From: an uncultured Veillonellaceae bacterium | GTDB lineage: Bacteria > Bacillota > Negativicutes > Veillonellales > Dialisteraceae | NCBI GenBank assembly: GCA_927353735.1 | Contig: CAKMIA010000012.1 | Span: 1-38,529 of the forward strand | Length of the DNA stretch: 38,529 bases | Reading direction: 5' to 3' | Shown here: positions 23,701 to 30,184 of the stretch, one piece after another | How positions within the stretch are numbered: the stretch's first letter is position 1 | Layout: each line of letters begins with the position of its first letter | The notes under the pieces: model-generated | Databases searched by the model: none | Told to the model about the DNA's origin: nothing | What the model saw: only the letters and a program-made list of their open reading frames with translations | Made by a program: the position numbers and the translations under genes

Positions 23701-25620
23701 CGTGAGCACCTGATCGGGGTCGCTGCCGGGGGAGATCATGACGGGGATGATCACGTAGCCGTATTTTTTGCCCGGTGCTTTCCGCATGATGCGTCCCACG
23801 GACTGAACGATGTCTACCTGGCTGTTCCGGGCGGACAGGAAGATGATGCCGTCCAGGGAAGGAACGTCCACGCCCTCGGAGAGACAGCGCACGTTGGTGA
23901 GAATGCGGCATTTGTTTTCCGTGTCTTTAGCTTCCTTCAGCCAGCACAGAGAATTTTCCCGGAGATTGGCGGTCATGCTGCCGTCCACGTGCTGGGCAGT
24001 GACGCCGATGAGGCCCTGCCGCTGGGTTTCCGGGAGGCTGTTCAGATAGACAGAGGAGAATTTATTGAATACGTCCATGATGCGCTGGGACGCTTTGATG
24101 GTGGAGCAGAAAGCGACGGCCTTGTGCATGGGCGCTGGATCGGAGCTAAGCGAATCGTCTCTGGGGGGGGTGCGTTTCGAGAGCGCAGAGATGCATCCGA
24201 TAAGCTTGGCTGCATCGGTGATGTTGATTTCCTGCTCTCGGTCGATCATGGAGCGCAGCTCCCGGGGAATGGTCTCTTCATGGATGGTAAATACCAGCAC
24301 TTTATAGTCGGAGAGAATGCCTTTATTCACCGCTTCGCCGAAGCCGAGGCGGTAAAATTCCTCTCCGTAGATGGCGGGGTCATCCATAGAGCAGAGAACG
24401 GCGTCCTTGGCCTTGGCGGTTTTCTTGCTTTCGGCGGCGTAAATGCGCGGGGTCGCAGTCATGTAGAGGCGCTTCCGGCCCCTGATGTTGTCATTGGAAT
24501 GGATCTTGACGAAATTGGAGTCGCTGGAGCCCTTGATGGTGACGCCGGTGGTGCGGTGGGCTTCATCGCAGACGATGAAATCAAAGCTGAAGTCGCGGCC
24601 GTCCGGCAGCAGGCCGGACAGAAGCTCCTGATTGCGGAGCTGCCGCTGAGCCCGTGAAATGACATCAATGGACTGATAGGTGGAGAACACGACGATGAGG
24701 CCGTGCTTGTCCTCTGCCGAGGATTCTTCTTTCATGCAGCTGATCAGATTGGACACGATGCGTTCCGGGTCAGTGCAGGCGGGGAACTGCAGGTCCGACA
24801 GAGATGAGGCATCCTCCGACCGTTTCCGGGATGCGCCGGAATCGGAGCAGACGCACACGGGATAGATGGGGCAGTCGGCATCGCCGGTCCAGTCGTTCAT
24901 GATCTGATTCAGGAGCGCAATGGAGGGGACACACACGAGGACGAGCCCGCGGCGGCTGGTTTCGCGTTCCACGATATTGAGCGCCGTATAGGTCTTGCCC
25001 GTGCCGCAGGCCATGATCATTTTGCCGCGGTCATGAGTCTGGAAATAGACATGGGCTTTGTCGATGGCTTCCTGTTGATAGGGGCGGGGGCCGTATTTTT
25101 TGCCGCTTGCCGCTTCGGCGCCTTCACTGCCGTACAGCAGCTTTTCCCAGTCCACGGAGGCATCGCGGGCGAGCTCTTCGGGAAAAAGCTGGATGGCCGG
25201 GATGCTCTGGCCGTAAAAGACCTGGCTTACATTTTCACTGAGGTTGGTGCTGGTGGAAATGAAGAACATGGAGGAGAAGTGCTGTTTTTTCCCGTCGGCA
25301 TCGTGGAAGGTGCGGGAGGTGGTGGCGATGAAGGAATCCACATCCCCTTTGCTGACGTAAGCATCGTCGGCATAGAATTTGCACTGTACGGACCAGTATT
25401 CGCCGCTGATGGTGTGGATGACGAGGTCGATGCCTGTATCCTGCCCGCCCAGTTCGGCCTTGTAGGGGAAGTCGGTCCAGAGCCACACGTCCCGGATGAG
25501 GGGGCGGTATTTTCCGGAAGTGAGGAAATACCGGCGCATGAGTTTTTCAAAACGGCCGCCTTTGTCTCTCTGGGTATCGGAAGCGCTGCGCAGCACGCTC
25601 AGTACGTCTCTAAAATCCAT
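20752..25620 (-). CDS. Single-polypeptide restriction-modification enzyme, Type ISP-like (nuclease-helicase-methyltransferase-TRD)
   Basis: 1622 residues. In order: an Mrr-type nuclease (GID around residue 65 and QCK at 79-81), an SF2 translocase (Walker A ACGTGKT ~204-210, DEAH ~352-355, QSVGRIMR ~606-613), an adenine-N6 methyltransferase (DPFTGTGTF ~913-921, catalytic NPPY ~1028-1031) and a C-terminal target-recognition part. This is the layout of LlaGI/LlaBIII-like Type ISP enzymes of similar size, which methylate one strand and cut invading DNA after translocating. No separate specificity or methylase gene is nearby. Residues ~1150-1395 are encoded by markedly AT-rich DNA, unlike the rest. 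The start is set at ATG 25620 behind GAAAGG; the frame is open to 25659 but without a ribosome site. All key motifs are intact. Confidence 0.88.
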   Translation of the reverse strand: MDFRDVLSVLRSASDTQRDKGGRFEKLMRRYFLTSGKYRPLIRDVWLWTDFPYKAELGGQDTGIDLVIHTISGEYWSVQCKFYADDAYVSKGDVDSFIATTSRTFHDADGKKQHFSSMFFISTSTNLSENVSQVFYGQSIPAIQLFPEELARDASVDWEKLLYGSEGAEAASGKKYGPRPYQQEAIDKAHVYFQTHDRGKMIMACGTGKTYTALNIVERETSRRGLVLVCVPSIALLNQIMNDWTGDADCPIYPVCVCSDSGASRKRSEDASSLSDLQFPACTDPERIVSNLISCMKEESSAEDKHGLIVVFSTYQSIDVISRAQRQLRNQELLSGLLPDGRDFSFDFIVCDEAHRTTGVTIKGSSDSNFVKIHSNDNIRGRKRLYMTATPRIYAAESKKTAKAKDAVLCSMDDPAIYGEEFYRLGFGEAVNKGILSDYKVLVFTIHEETIPRELRSMIDREQEINITDAAKLIGCISALSKRTPPRDDSLSSDPAPMHKAVAFCSTIKASQRIMDVFNKFSSVYLNSLPETQRQGLIGVTAQHVDGSMTANLRENSLCWLKEAKDTENKCRILTNVRCLSEGVDVPSLDGIIFLSARNSQVDIVQSVGRIMRKAPGKKYGYVIIPVMISPGSDPDQVLTQNKDFSIIWSVLQALRSHDDRFNAEVNQLRFTLDKGEKPKDPTVIILPGDGGEPDPGIDLTQMKLFDEKLETVIYAKMVEKVGDKHYWEQWAKDIAAIAHRHMETIRTLIKTENKFHREFHIFVKDLQKTINPAIDEDAALEMIAQHLITRPVFTALFGEASILQNNPVSQSMEKLLALLDQTHYEKDQEQLRKFYDSVKLRCEGIETAEGKQSVIAELYGTFFKTALAKEVERLGIVYTPVEVVDFINQSVADILKREFHRTLSDRDVQIIDPFTGTGTFLVRMMQQGLITKDALKDKYLLELHANEIVLLAYYIASVNIETAYHDIMGNDQYLPFPGICLTDTFQLYEKTEAEKDELDNFEDPYFGKNSARAEDQRKQPMMVIVANPPYSIGQRSQNDNAQNTHYPFLEKHIANTYGKYSEAKLQKGLYDSYIKAFRWAADRLGKKGGIIGFVTNAGWLDGQAMDGLRKCFEEEFTSIYVYNLRGNTRTSGETARKEGGQIFGSGSRTPIAITILVKNPVIKTKKATIYYRAMDDYLTRKDKLKNIHKLKSVMSSQFVQKVLKPNEKNDWLNQRNEAFSNWYILGEKDKHSNDHSFFSTYSTGLTTNRDAWCYNFSKEKVCHNMESCIHFYNHQKNELQKKHIGVIDTNPTKISWTRAVKQKISKGIDSPSFDIDSLRAGMYRPFCKQHLYFDNFWNEVQSQMPQIFPIITTSNLIISICGTGFKTSFSCLLSNTLIGLDTLTHTQCFPLYWYEKKVEEGSLFDTQQEQQYIRHDGITDAILEDARAQYEDTAITKEDIFFYVYGFLHSPEYRAQFEADLKKSLPRVPLVDRREDFSAFRDAGRALAELHLHYEDQPAPEGVIVEKRADNFHVEKMRFAGKGKNKDKSVILYNDDITIRQIPPAVYDYMLNGRSAVEWIMDRYQIKTDKDSGIRNDPNDWTAEHEDPQYILRLLLSVMTVSLRTMEIVRTLPKIDFLKKE

Positions 25621-25641
25621 GATCGTCTTGCCTTTCTGCAT

Positions 25642-25669
25642 TTGCAGATTCTGTATCATCTGTCTGCAA
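25642..25669. repeat. Palindrome in the leader of the Type ISP gene
   Basis: TTGCAGA and TCTGCAA, perfect seven-base complements 14 bases apart, between the promoter candidate and the start codon. It could be an operator or an RNA hairpin limiting expression. Confidence 0.5.
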
Positions 25670-25693
25670 CAAAATAAAAAAATTTTTGCTTTC

Positions 25694-25699
25694 AGTATA
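25694..25699 (-). promoter_or_regulatory. -10 candidate of the Type ISP gene
   Basis: TATACT on the minus strand, with only a weak -35 (TTTTCA) 17 bases upstream; it gives a leader of about 65-70 bases. Confidence 0.4.
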
Positions 25700-25754
25700 G
25701 TACATGGCTATGAAGTTGAAAACAGAAAGTATTTTCGGCAGGCATATACGGAAA

Positions 25755-25777
25755 GCACGGGGAGCTTCCCTCCGTGC
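25755..25777. repeat. Imperfect palindrome at the -35 of the symporter promoter
   Basis: GCACGG and CCGTGC with a partly paired centre. It overlaps where the -35 of the plus-strand promoter would lie (25772-25777), so it may be an operator. Confidence 0.4.
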
Positions 25778-25791
25778 GGGAGGCCGGCCTG

Positions 25792-25800
25792 TGCTATAAT
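25792..25800 (+). promoter_or_regulatory. Extended -10 promoter of the AGCS symporter gene
   Basis: TGcTATAAT, a perfect extended -10; transcription would start near 25807. Confidence 0.65.
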
Positions 25801-25856
25801 ATGAATAATTTTATACGGTCTTCCCAGAGAAGTGTTGTTTGGAAGGGAGAAAAGAA

Positions 25857-27275
25857 ATGGATGCGATCATGCCTGTCCTGCTGTGGCTGGACGATGTGAT
25901 GTACTACCCGATCCTCGTGGTGGTGCTCGTGGCAGCGGGGCTGTATTTTACCGTAAAGACCGGACTGATGCAGATCCGGCTGTTCCCGGAGTGCTTCCGG
26001 GTGGTGATGGAGAAGCCGGCGGCCGGCGGCGAGGTATCGTCCTTTCAGGCGCTCATGGTCTCCACGGCGTCCCGCGTGGGCACGGGGAATATCATCGGGA
26101 TCTCCACGGCGATCTGCCTCGGAGGCCCGGGCGCCGTTTTCTGGATGTGGGCCATCGCCCTCATCGGCGGCTCCACCGCCTTCATTGAAAGCACGCTGGC
26201 GCAGGTCTTCAAGCGCCGGTCCAGTCTGGGCCTGTCCTACGGCGGTCCGGCGTACTACATCGAAAGCGCGCTCCACAACCGCTTTCTGGCGTGCACCTTC
26301 GCGGTGTTCCTGATCCTCACCTATGCGGGCGGCTTCAATATGCTCTGCTCGTACAATCTGCAGTCCACCTTCGCGGCGTACAGCTTCTATGACAAGACGG
26401 TGACGCCCTGGGTCATCGGCGCCGTGCAGGCGTTGCTGGTGGCGTACTGCATCCTCGGCGGCGGCAGGCGCATCATGAAGGTCACCTCCGTGATGGTGCC
26501 GGTGATGGGCGTCATCTACATTCTGGCAGCGGTGGTGACGATCCTCCTGAATATCACCTATCTGCCCCATGTGGTAGGCATGATCCTGTCCAATGCCTTC
26601 GATTTCCAGTCTATCCTGGGCGGCATCGGCGGCTCCTGCCTGATGTACGGCGTAAAGCGCGGCCTCTTCTCCAATGAAGCAGGCATCGGCTCGGCCCCGA
26701 ATGCGGCGGCATCGGCGGATGTGTCCCATCCGGTGAAGCAGGGGCTGGTGCAGATGTTTTCCGTCTTCCTCGATACGTTCCTGGTGTGCTCGGCCACGGC
26801 GTTCATGTGCCTCATGTCCGGCGCGGAGATCACGAAGGACGTGGCAGGCGCTCCCTATGTGCAGAATTCCGTGACGGCTATCTTCGGCGACTTCGGCCCG
26901 ATCTTCATCACGGTGGCTATGGTGCTCTTTGCCTTCTCCACGCTCATCGGCAATCTGTACTATGTGGACAATAACCTGTCCTTCCTCCATCACGGGGAAC
27001 CGGGGAAATCCTTCATGACCGGCTTCCGTCTGTTCTGCGCGTTCATCGTATTCATCGGCGCAGGACTGACCATGGATGCGGCGTGGGCCATCGCGGATAT
27101 CCTCATGGCCTGCATGGCGCTGATCAATATCCCGTCCATCCTTATCCTCGGCAATATCGCACTGGCGGCGATGAAGGACTACGAGAAGCAGAAAAAGGAA
27201 GGAAAGAATCCCGTATTCCATGCGGCGTCGATCCCCGGACTGGATCTGAACCGTCTCGATTTCTGGAAGGACTGA
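25857..27275 (+). CDS. Sodium:alanine/glycine symporter, AGCS family
   Basis: 472 residues with about 11 membrane segments. It couples Na+ entry to uptake of alanine, glycine or related amino acids. Family signatures seen: FQALMVSTASRVGTGNI (the conserved S-x-x-V-G-x-G-N-I block), GGPGAVFWMW, FKRRSSLGLSYGGPAYYI and RGLFSNEAGIGSAPNAAA. The charged C-terminal tail (EKQKKEGKNP) is cytoplasmic. GGAAGGGAG sits seven bases before ATG 25857; an in-frame TTG at 25839 is less likely. It is divergent from the restriction gene and followed by a strong terminator. Confidence 0.93.
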   Translation: MDAIMPVLLWLDDVMYYPILVVVLVAAGLYFTVKTGLMQIRLFPECFRVVMEKPAAGGEVSSFQALMVSTASRVGTGNIIGISTAICLGGPGAVFWMWAIALIGGSTAFIESTLAQVFKRRSSLGLSYGGPAYYIESALHNRFLACTFAVFLILTYAGGFNMLCSYNLQSTFAAYSFYDKTVTPWVIGAVQALLVAYCILGGGRRIMKVTSVMVPVMGVIYILAAVVTILLNITYLPHVVGMILSNAFDFQSILGGIGGSCLMYGVKRGLFSNEAGIGSAPNAAASADVSHPVKQGLVQMFSVFLDTFLVCSATAFMCLMSGAEITKDVAGAPYVQNSVTAIFGDFGPIFITVAMVLFAFSTLIGNLYYVDNNLSFLHHGEPGKSFMTGFRLFCAFIVFIGAGLTMDAAWAIADILMACMALINIPSILILGNIALAAMKDYEKQKKEGKNPVFHAASIPGLDLNRLDFWKD

Positions 27276-27288
27276 GCGTTTTTCTGCA

Positions 27289-27322
27289 AAAAAGGCTCCC
27301 GGAGAAAACCGGGGGCTTTTTT
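27289..27322 (+). terminator. Intrinsic terminator after the AGCS gene
   Basis: GGCTCCCGG, a six-base loop, CCGGGGGC and six T, preceded by A's. Confidence 0.88.
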
Positions 27323-27359
27323 GCTGCCTGCCTCATCCGAAGGGCGGCGCTGAAATAAA

Positions 27360-27610
27360 AAACGGCCACAGGATGAACTTATGTTTTTTTAATGCCTTTC
27401 AAATTTATGAAAGCTTCTCGTTTCTCTTTTGTTGGAAATGAGAGAAAAAACGGGGGGACCGTCTCTACATAGCAATCAATGAATTACAAATTAATACATT
27501 TGAAGATATATTAAATCTATTTTTATATATATCAGTCTATATATTATAAAGCATATATAAAATAAACAATACAATAAAAAATAAATTCTTATTGAAATTC
27601 TAAATGCCTG
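27360..27610. other. AT-rich non-coding stretch upstream of the CoA-transferase promoter
   Basis: No gene is visible. The DNA from 27480 to 27600 is almost all A and T with TATATA and A4-A6 runs, in contrast to the GC-rich surroundings. A CTTTCA/TGAAAG palindrome (near 27397-27414) and a TTTCTC/GAGAAA pair lie before it. It looks like an UP-element or curved-DNA region in front of a strong promoter. Confidence 0.55.
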
Positions 27611-27619
27611 TGCTATAAT
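27592..27619 (+). promoter_or_regulatory. Strong promoter of the CoA-transferase gene
   Basis: TTGAAA (27592-27597), a 16-base spacer and an extended TGcTATAAT (-10 at 27614-27619), with an AT-rich upstream region. Confidence 0.75.
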
Positions 27620-27707
27620 GGCTTCAGAAGCCACAGCAGCGGCAAACTGCGTGGCAAGAGTGATGCTTTTTCAGAAGAGGAAGGCATTTTAAAAGGAGGT
27701 TATTTCT

Positions 27708-28895
27708 ATGGCAAAACCGTTGGAAGGCGTCGTTGTTCTGGACCTGTCCAGAGTTCTGGCTGCTCCGTATACCGGCATGATCCTGGCAGATATGGGCGCA
27801 GATGTAATCAAAGTTGAAAGACCTGGCAAGGGCGATGATTCCCGTGCATATGGTCCGTTCAAGAACGGCGAAAGCGTGTATTACATGAGTCTGAACCGCG
27901 GCAAGCGTTCCATGACCCTCAACATGAAGTCTGAAGAAGGCAAGCAGATCCTGAAAGATCTCGTAAAGCAGGCAGACGTTCTGGTTGAAAACTTCCGTGG
28001 CGGCACGATGGACAAACTCGGCCTCGGCTATGATGTTCTGAAAGAAATCAATCCCCGCCTGATCTACTCCGCATGCACCGGCTTCGGCATGACCGGCCCG
28101 TACAAACATGATCCGGCTTACGATGTTATCGTCCAGGGCATGGGCGGCATCATGTCCATCACCGGCCAGGAAGGCGGAGAACCGACGAAGGTCGGCGCTT
28201 CCATCGGCGACATCACTGCAGGCATCTTCTCCGCAGTGGGCATCATGATCGCTCTCTACAACCGTGAAAAGACCGGCAAAGGCCAGCTCGTCGACGTATC
28301 CATGCTGGACTGCCAGGTCGCTATTCTGGAAAATGCTATTTCCCGTTACATGAACGCAGGCGTTTCCCCGAAGCCGATCGGAAACCGTCACGCTTCCATC
28401 ACTCCTTTCCAGTCCCTCAAGACGAAAGACGGCTATGTCATCGTCGCTGTCGGCAATGATACGCTGTGGCAGAAATTCTGCGGCCTGATCGAACGTCCTG
28501 ATCTCGCAGCAGATCCGCGCTTCACCACCAACCCGCTCCGTACGGAAAATGTCAAGGTCCTCGGCGAAGAACTGAACAAGACCTTCCAGACCAAGACCAT
28601 GGACGAATGGCTCCACATCCTCAAAGAAGGCGGCGTACCGGTCGGCCCGATCAACGATGTAGAACGTGTCATCAAAGATCCGGCAGTCATTGCCCGTGAA
28701 ATGATCGTTACCACCCATCATCCGATCGCCGGTGATGTAGAAATGGCAGGCGTGCCGATTAAGCTGTCCGGAACCCCTGGTTCCGTTGACGCTCCGGCTC
28801 CGACCCTCGGCCAGCACACCAGAGAGATCCTCAAGGAAAAACTCGACATGGACGATGCTCTCATCGACCAGCTCTACGCAGACAAGACCCTGTGA
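27708..28895 (+). CDS. Class III CoA-transferase (CaiB/BaiF family)
   Basis: 395 residues. It moves CoA between carboxylic acids through an aspartyl anhydride. PLEGVVVLDLSRVLAAPYTGMILADMGADVIKVE is the family N terminus; the catalytic Asp is Asp139 in HDPAYDVIVQ; FGMTGPY, DVSMLDCQ and the TPFQSL-KDGY region also match. Formyl-, succinyl-, mesaconyl- and carnitine-type transferases share these features, so the acids cannot be named; no oxalyl-CoA decarboxylase or carnitine gene is near. AAAAGGAGG, a strong promoter and codon choice unlike the neighbours (many GTT, GCA, AAA) suggest very high expression and a role in core energy metabolism. It stands alone between terminators. Confidence 0.88.
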   Translation: MAKPLEGVVVLDLSRVLAAPYTGMILADMGADVIKVERPGKGDDSRAYGPFKNGESVYYMSLNRGKRSMTLNMKSEEGKQILKDLVKQADVLVENFRGGTMDKLGLGYDVLKEINPRLIYSACTGFGMTGPYKHDPAYDVIVQGMGGIMSITGQEGGEPTKVGASIGDITAGIFSAVGIMIALYNREKTGKGQLVDVSMLDCQVAILENAISRYMNAGVSPKPIGNRHASITPFQSLKTKDGYVIVAVGNDTLWQKFCGLIERPDLAADPRFTTNPLRTENVKVLGEELNKTFQTKTMDEWLHILKEGGVPVGPINDVERVIKDPAVIAREMIVTTHHPIAGDVEMAGVPIKLSGTPGSVDAPAPTLGQHTREILKEKLDMDDALIDQLYADKTL

Positions 28896-28935
28896 TTTTG
28901 ATTCATTTGCCACAGAGTTCAGTCTAATAGAAGGA

Positions 28936-28969
28936 AACACCGCTTTGGGAAAAGCGGTGTTTCTTTTTT
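28936..28969 (+). terminator. Intrinsic terminator after the CoA-transferase gene
   Basis: AAACACCGCTTT, a short loop, AAAGCGGTGTTT and TCTTTTTT. Confidence 0.9.
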
Positions 28970-28989
28970 GCGTGCAGGAAAATTTTTTC

Positions 28990-29018
28990 TTGACAGGAAA
29001 CGGGAATTTTGTTATATT
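28990..29018 (+). promoter_or_regulatory. Promoter of the T-box operon
   Basis: TTGACA (28990-28995), a 17-base spacer and TATATT (29013-29018). It is the best -35/-10 pair in the window. Confidence 0.8.
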
Positions 29019-29210
29019 TGCAATATCAAATTGAAAAAAGTTATGACGGAAAAAAGTACGTGTGCCTGGGCCGCGCAGAGAGCCGGTGTGTGGTGAAAAC
29101 CGGAGGGCAGGGGGCATGGAAGTTCTTTCCCGAGCTGCTTTGCTGAACCGACAGTAGGCAAGGACGGAGTGATCTACGTTACAGGATCGAGAGTTGATTT
29201 GAAGACAGTC

Positions 29211-29261
29211 AAAGCAGGGTGGTACCACGGAGCGTTTCGTCCCTCACGGTACTGCTTTTTT
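29211..29261 (+). terminator. First T-box terminator
   Basis: AAAGCAG pairs with CTGCTTT, and TACC of the T-box bulge pairs with GGTA; six T follow (29256-29261). It competes with antiterminator 1 by capturing the T-box bulge itself. Confidence 0.65.
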
Positions 29262-29303
29262 ATTGCTTCAGGTAACTTGGGTGGTACCGCGATGAGTTCC
29301 CGT

Positions 29304-29351
29304 CGTCCCTTGCGAAAGGTGTGCTGTGCACACCGAGCAGGGGACGTTTTT
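29304..29351 (+). terminator. Second T-box terminator
   Basis: CGTCCCTTGC (29304-29313) and GCAGGGGACG (29337-29346) pair over ten bases (one G-T), enclosing GGTGTGC-TGT-GCACACC, then five T. Its left arm is the right arm of antiterminator 2. Confidence 0.88.
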
Positions 29352-29381
29352 CATTAGAGAAAACCAAAGGAGATGGACAGT

Positions 29382-30167
29382 ATGAAAAACTGGAAAAGAT
29401 ATGCAGCTGCTGCGCTTCTGGCAGCGAGCCTGACGGCCGGCACGATGGGCACCATCGATGCGGCGCATCTGGAGGACATTACCGCCCGCGGCACCATCCG
29501 CATCGGCACCACCGGCGACTACCGCCCCATGTCGTATCTGAATAAGGAGACCGGCCAGTATGAAGGCTTCGACGCGGCGCTTTCGGAAAAGATCGCCGAA
29601 TCGCTCCACGTGAAGGTGGAATATGTGCCGACCACGTGGAAGACGCTGGCGGCGGATACGCAGGCCGGCAAATTCGACATTGCCATCTGCGGCATCACCC
29701 GCACCTATGACCGGGCGCGCACCATGGAAATGTCCGACGGCTACCTGCTCTTCGGCAAGACCATCCTCTGCCGGGACGGCGATGTGGCGAAATACCAGTC
29801 CATTGCCGACATGAACCGGCCGGAGGTGCGGGTCATGGTCAATCCGGGCGGAACGAATGAAAAATTCGCTCATGAATATCTGCCCAATGCGACGATCATC
29901 GTGCATGAGCAGAACGCGGAGATCCCCGGACTGGTGGCAGAAGGACAGGCGGATATCATGATCACCGAGACGATGGAAGCCATCCGCTATGAAAAGATGG
30001 ACAGCCGCCTCGCGGCTCCGCTGGCCAAGGCGCCGTTCACGAAGAACCGCTTCGGCGTGCTCATGGCCAAGGGAGATCAGGAGCTTCTGAATTATATCAA
30101 TTTCGTCCTCGCAGAGCTGACGATGAACGGCACCATGGACGAACTGGAACAGACATATATCGACTGA
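29382..30167 (+). CDS. Secreted PheC-like protein (cyclohexadienyl dehydratase or related binding protein)
   Basis: 261 residues with a Sec signal peptide (MKNWKRYAAAALLAASL...) and no lipobox. The mature part is of the type II periplasmic-binding fold. It carries landmarks of PheC, the secreted arogenate/prephenate dehydratase of Pseudomonas: TTGDYRPMSY, GFDAALSEKIAESL, VPTTWKTL, FDIAICGI, NPGGTNEKFA and ITETMEAIRYE, where the Glu after TETM aligns with the PheC catalytic Glu. NPGGTNEKF is a motif I associate with PheC rather than with amino-acid binding proteins. It would make phenylalanine, or phenylpyruvate, outside the cytoplasmic membrane. The Phe-type T-box in front supports this. Alternatively it could be an aromatic amino-acid binding protein. 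AAAGGAG is nine bases from ATG 29382, better than ATG 29373. Confidence 0.75.
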   Translation: MKNWKRYAAAALLAASLTAGTMGTIDAAHLEDITARGTIRIGTTGDYRPMSYLNKETGQYEGFDAALSEKIAESLHVKVEYVPTTWKTLAADTQAGKFDIAICGITRTYDRARTMEMSDGYLLFGKTILCRDGDVAKYQSIADMNRPEVRVMVNPGGTNEKFAHEYLPNATIIVHEQNAEIPGLVAEGQADIMITETMEAIRYEKMDSRLAAPLAKAPFTKNRFGVLMAKGDQELLNYINFVLAELTMNGTMDELEQTYID

Positions 30168-30184
30168 CGGAGGGATAGACGACA

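Larger units (their letters stand above)
29041..29351 (+). promoter_or_regulatory. T-box leader (probably phenylalanine) with two antiterminator/terminator modules
   Basis: Stem I is recognisable. AGUA (29055-29058) faces GGAA, GUGCC pairs with GGCAU, and the distal part GCAGAGAGCCGG...ACCGG carries the AG bulge and terminal loop. The likely specifier is UUC (29123-29125), just before UUUCCCGAG. A Stem II-like GAACCGACAGUAGG follows. Module 1 has a T-box at 29217-29230 that can form AGGG-[UGGUACC]-ACG...CGU-CCCU, and a competing hairpin AAAGCAG/CTGCTTT ending in six T at 29261. Module 2 has a T-box at 29279-29292 (GGG-[UGGUACC]-GCG...CGU-CCC) and a terminator at 29304-29351 with a perfect ten-pair stem, a nested seven-pair stem and five T. 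Both T-boxes have U at the variable site, matching A73 as in tRNA-Phe and many other tRNAs but not tRNA-Trp. Uncharged tRNA should allow read-through. Confidence 0.9.

Noticed and set aside
20752..25620. A split gene or frameshift in the giant restriction-modification gene
   Set aside because: One frame is open throughout and all motifs are in order; the AT-rich middle keeps the frame.
27480..27600. Insertion-sequence remnant or phage fragment in the AT-rich stretch
   Set aside because: No terminal repeats, no target duplication and no coding remnant; it fits an upstream promoter element.
29117..29119. UGG as the T-box specifier (tryptophan)
   Set aside because: It lies before the GGAA that should face AGUA in the specifier loop, and both T-boxes carry U, which fits A73 and not the G73 of tRNA-Trp. 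UUC at 29123 is better placed, and the first gene is PheC-like. GUU (Val) is a remaining, weaker alternative.
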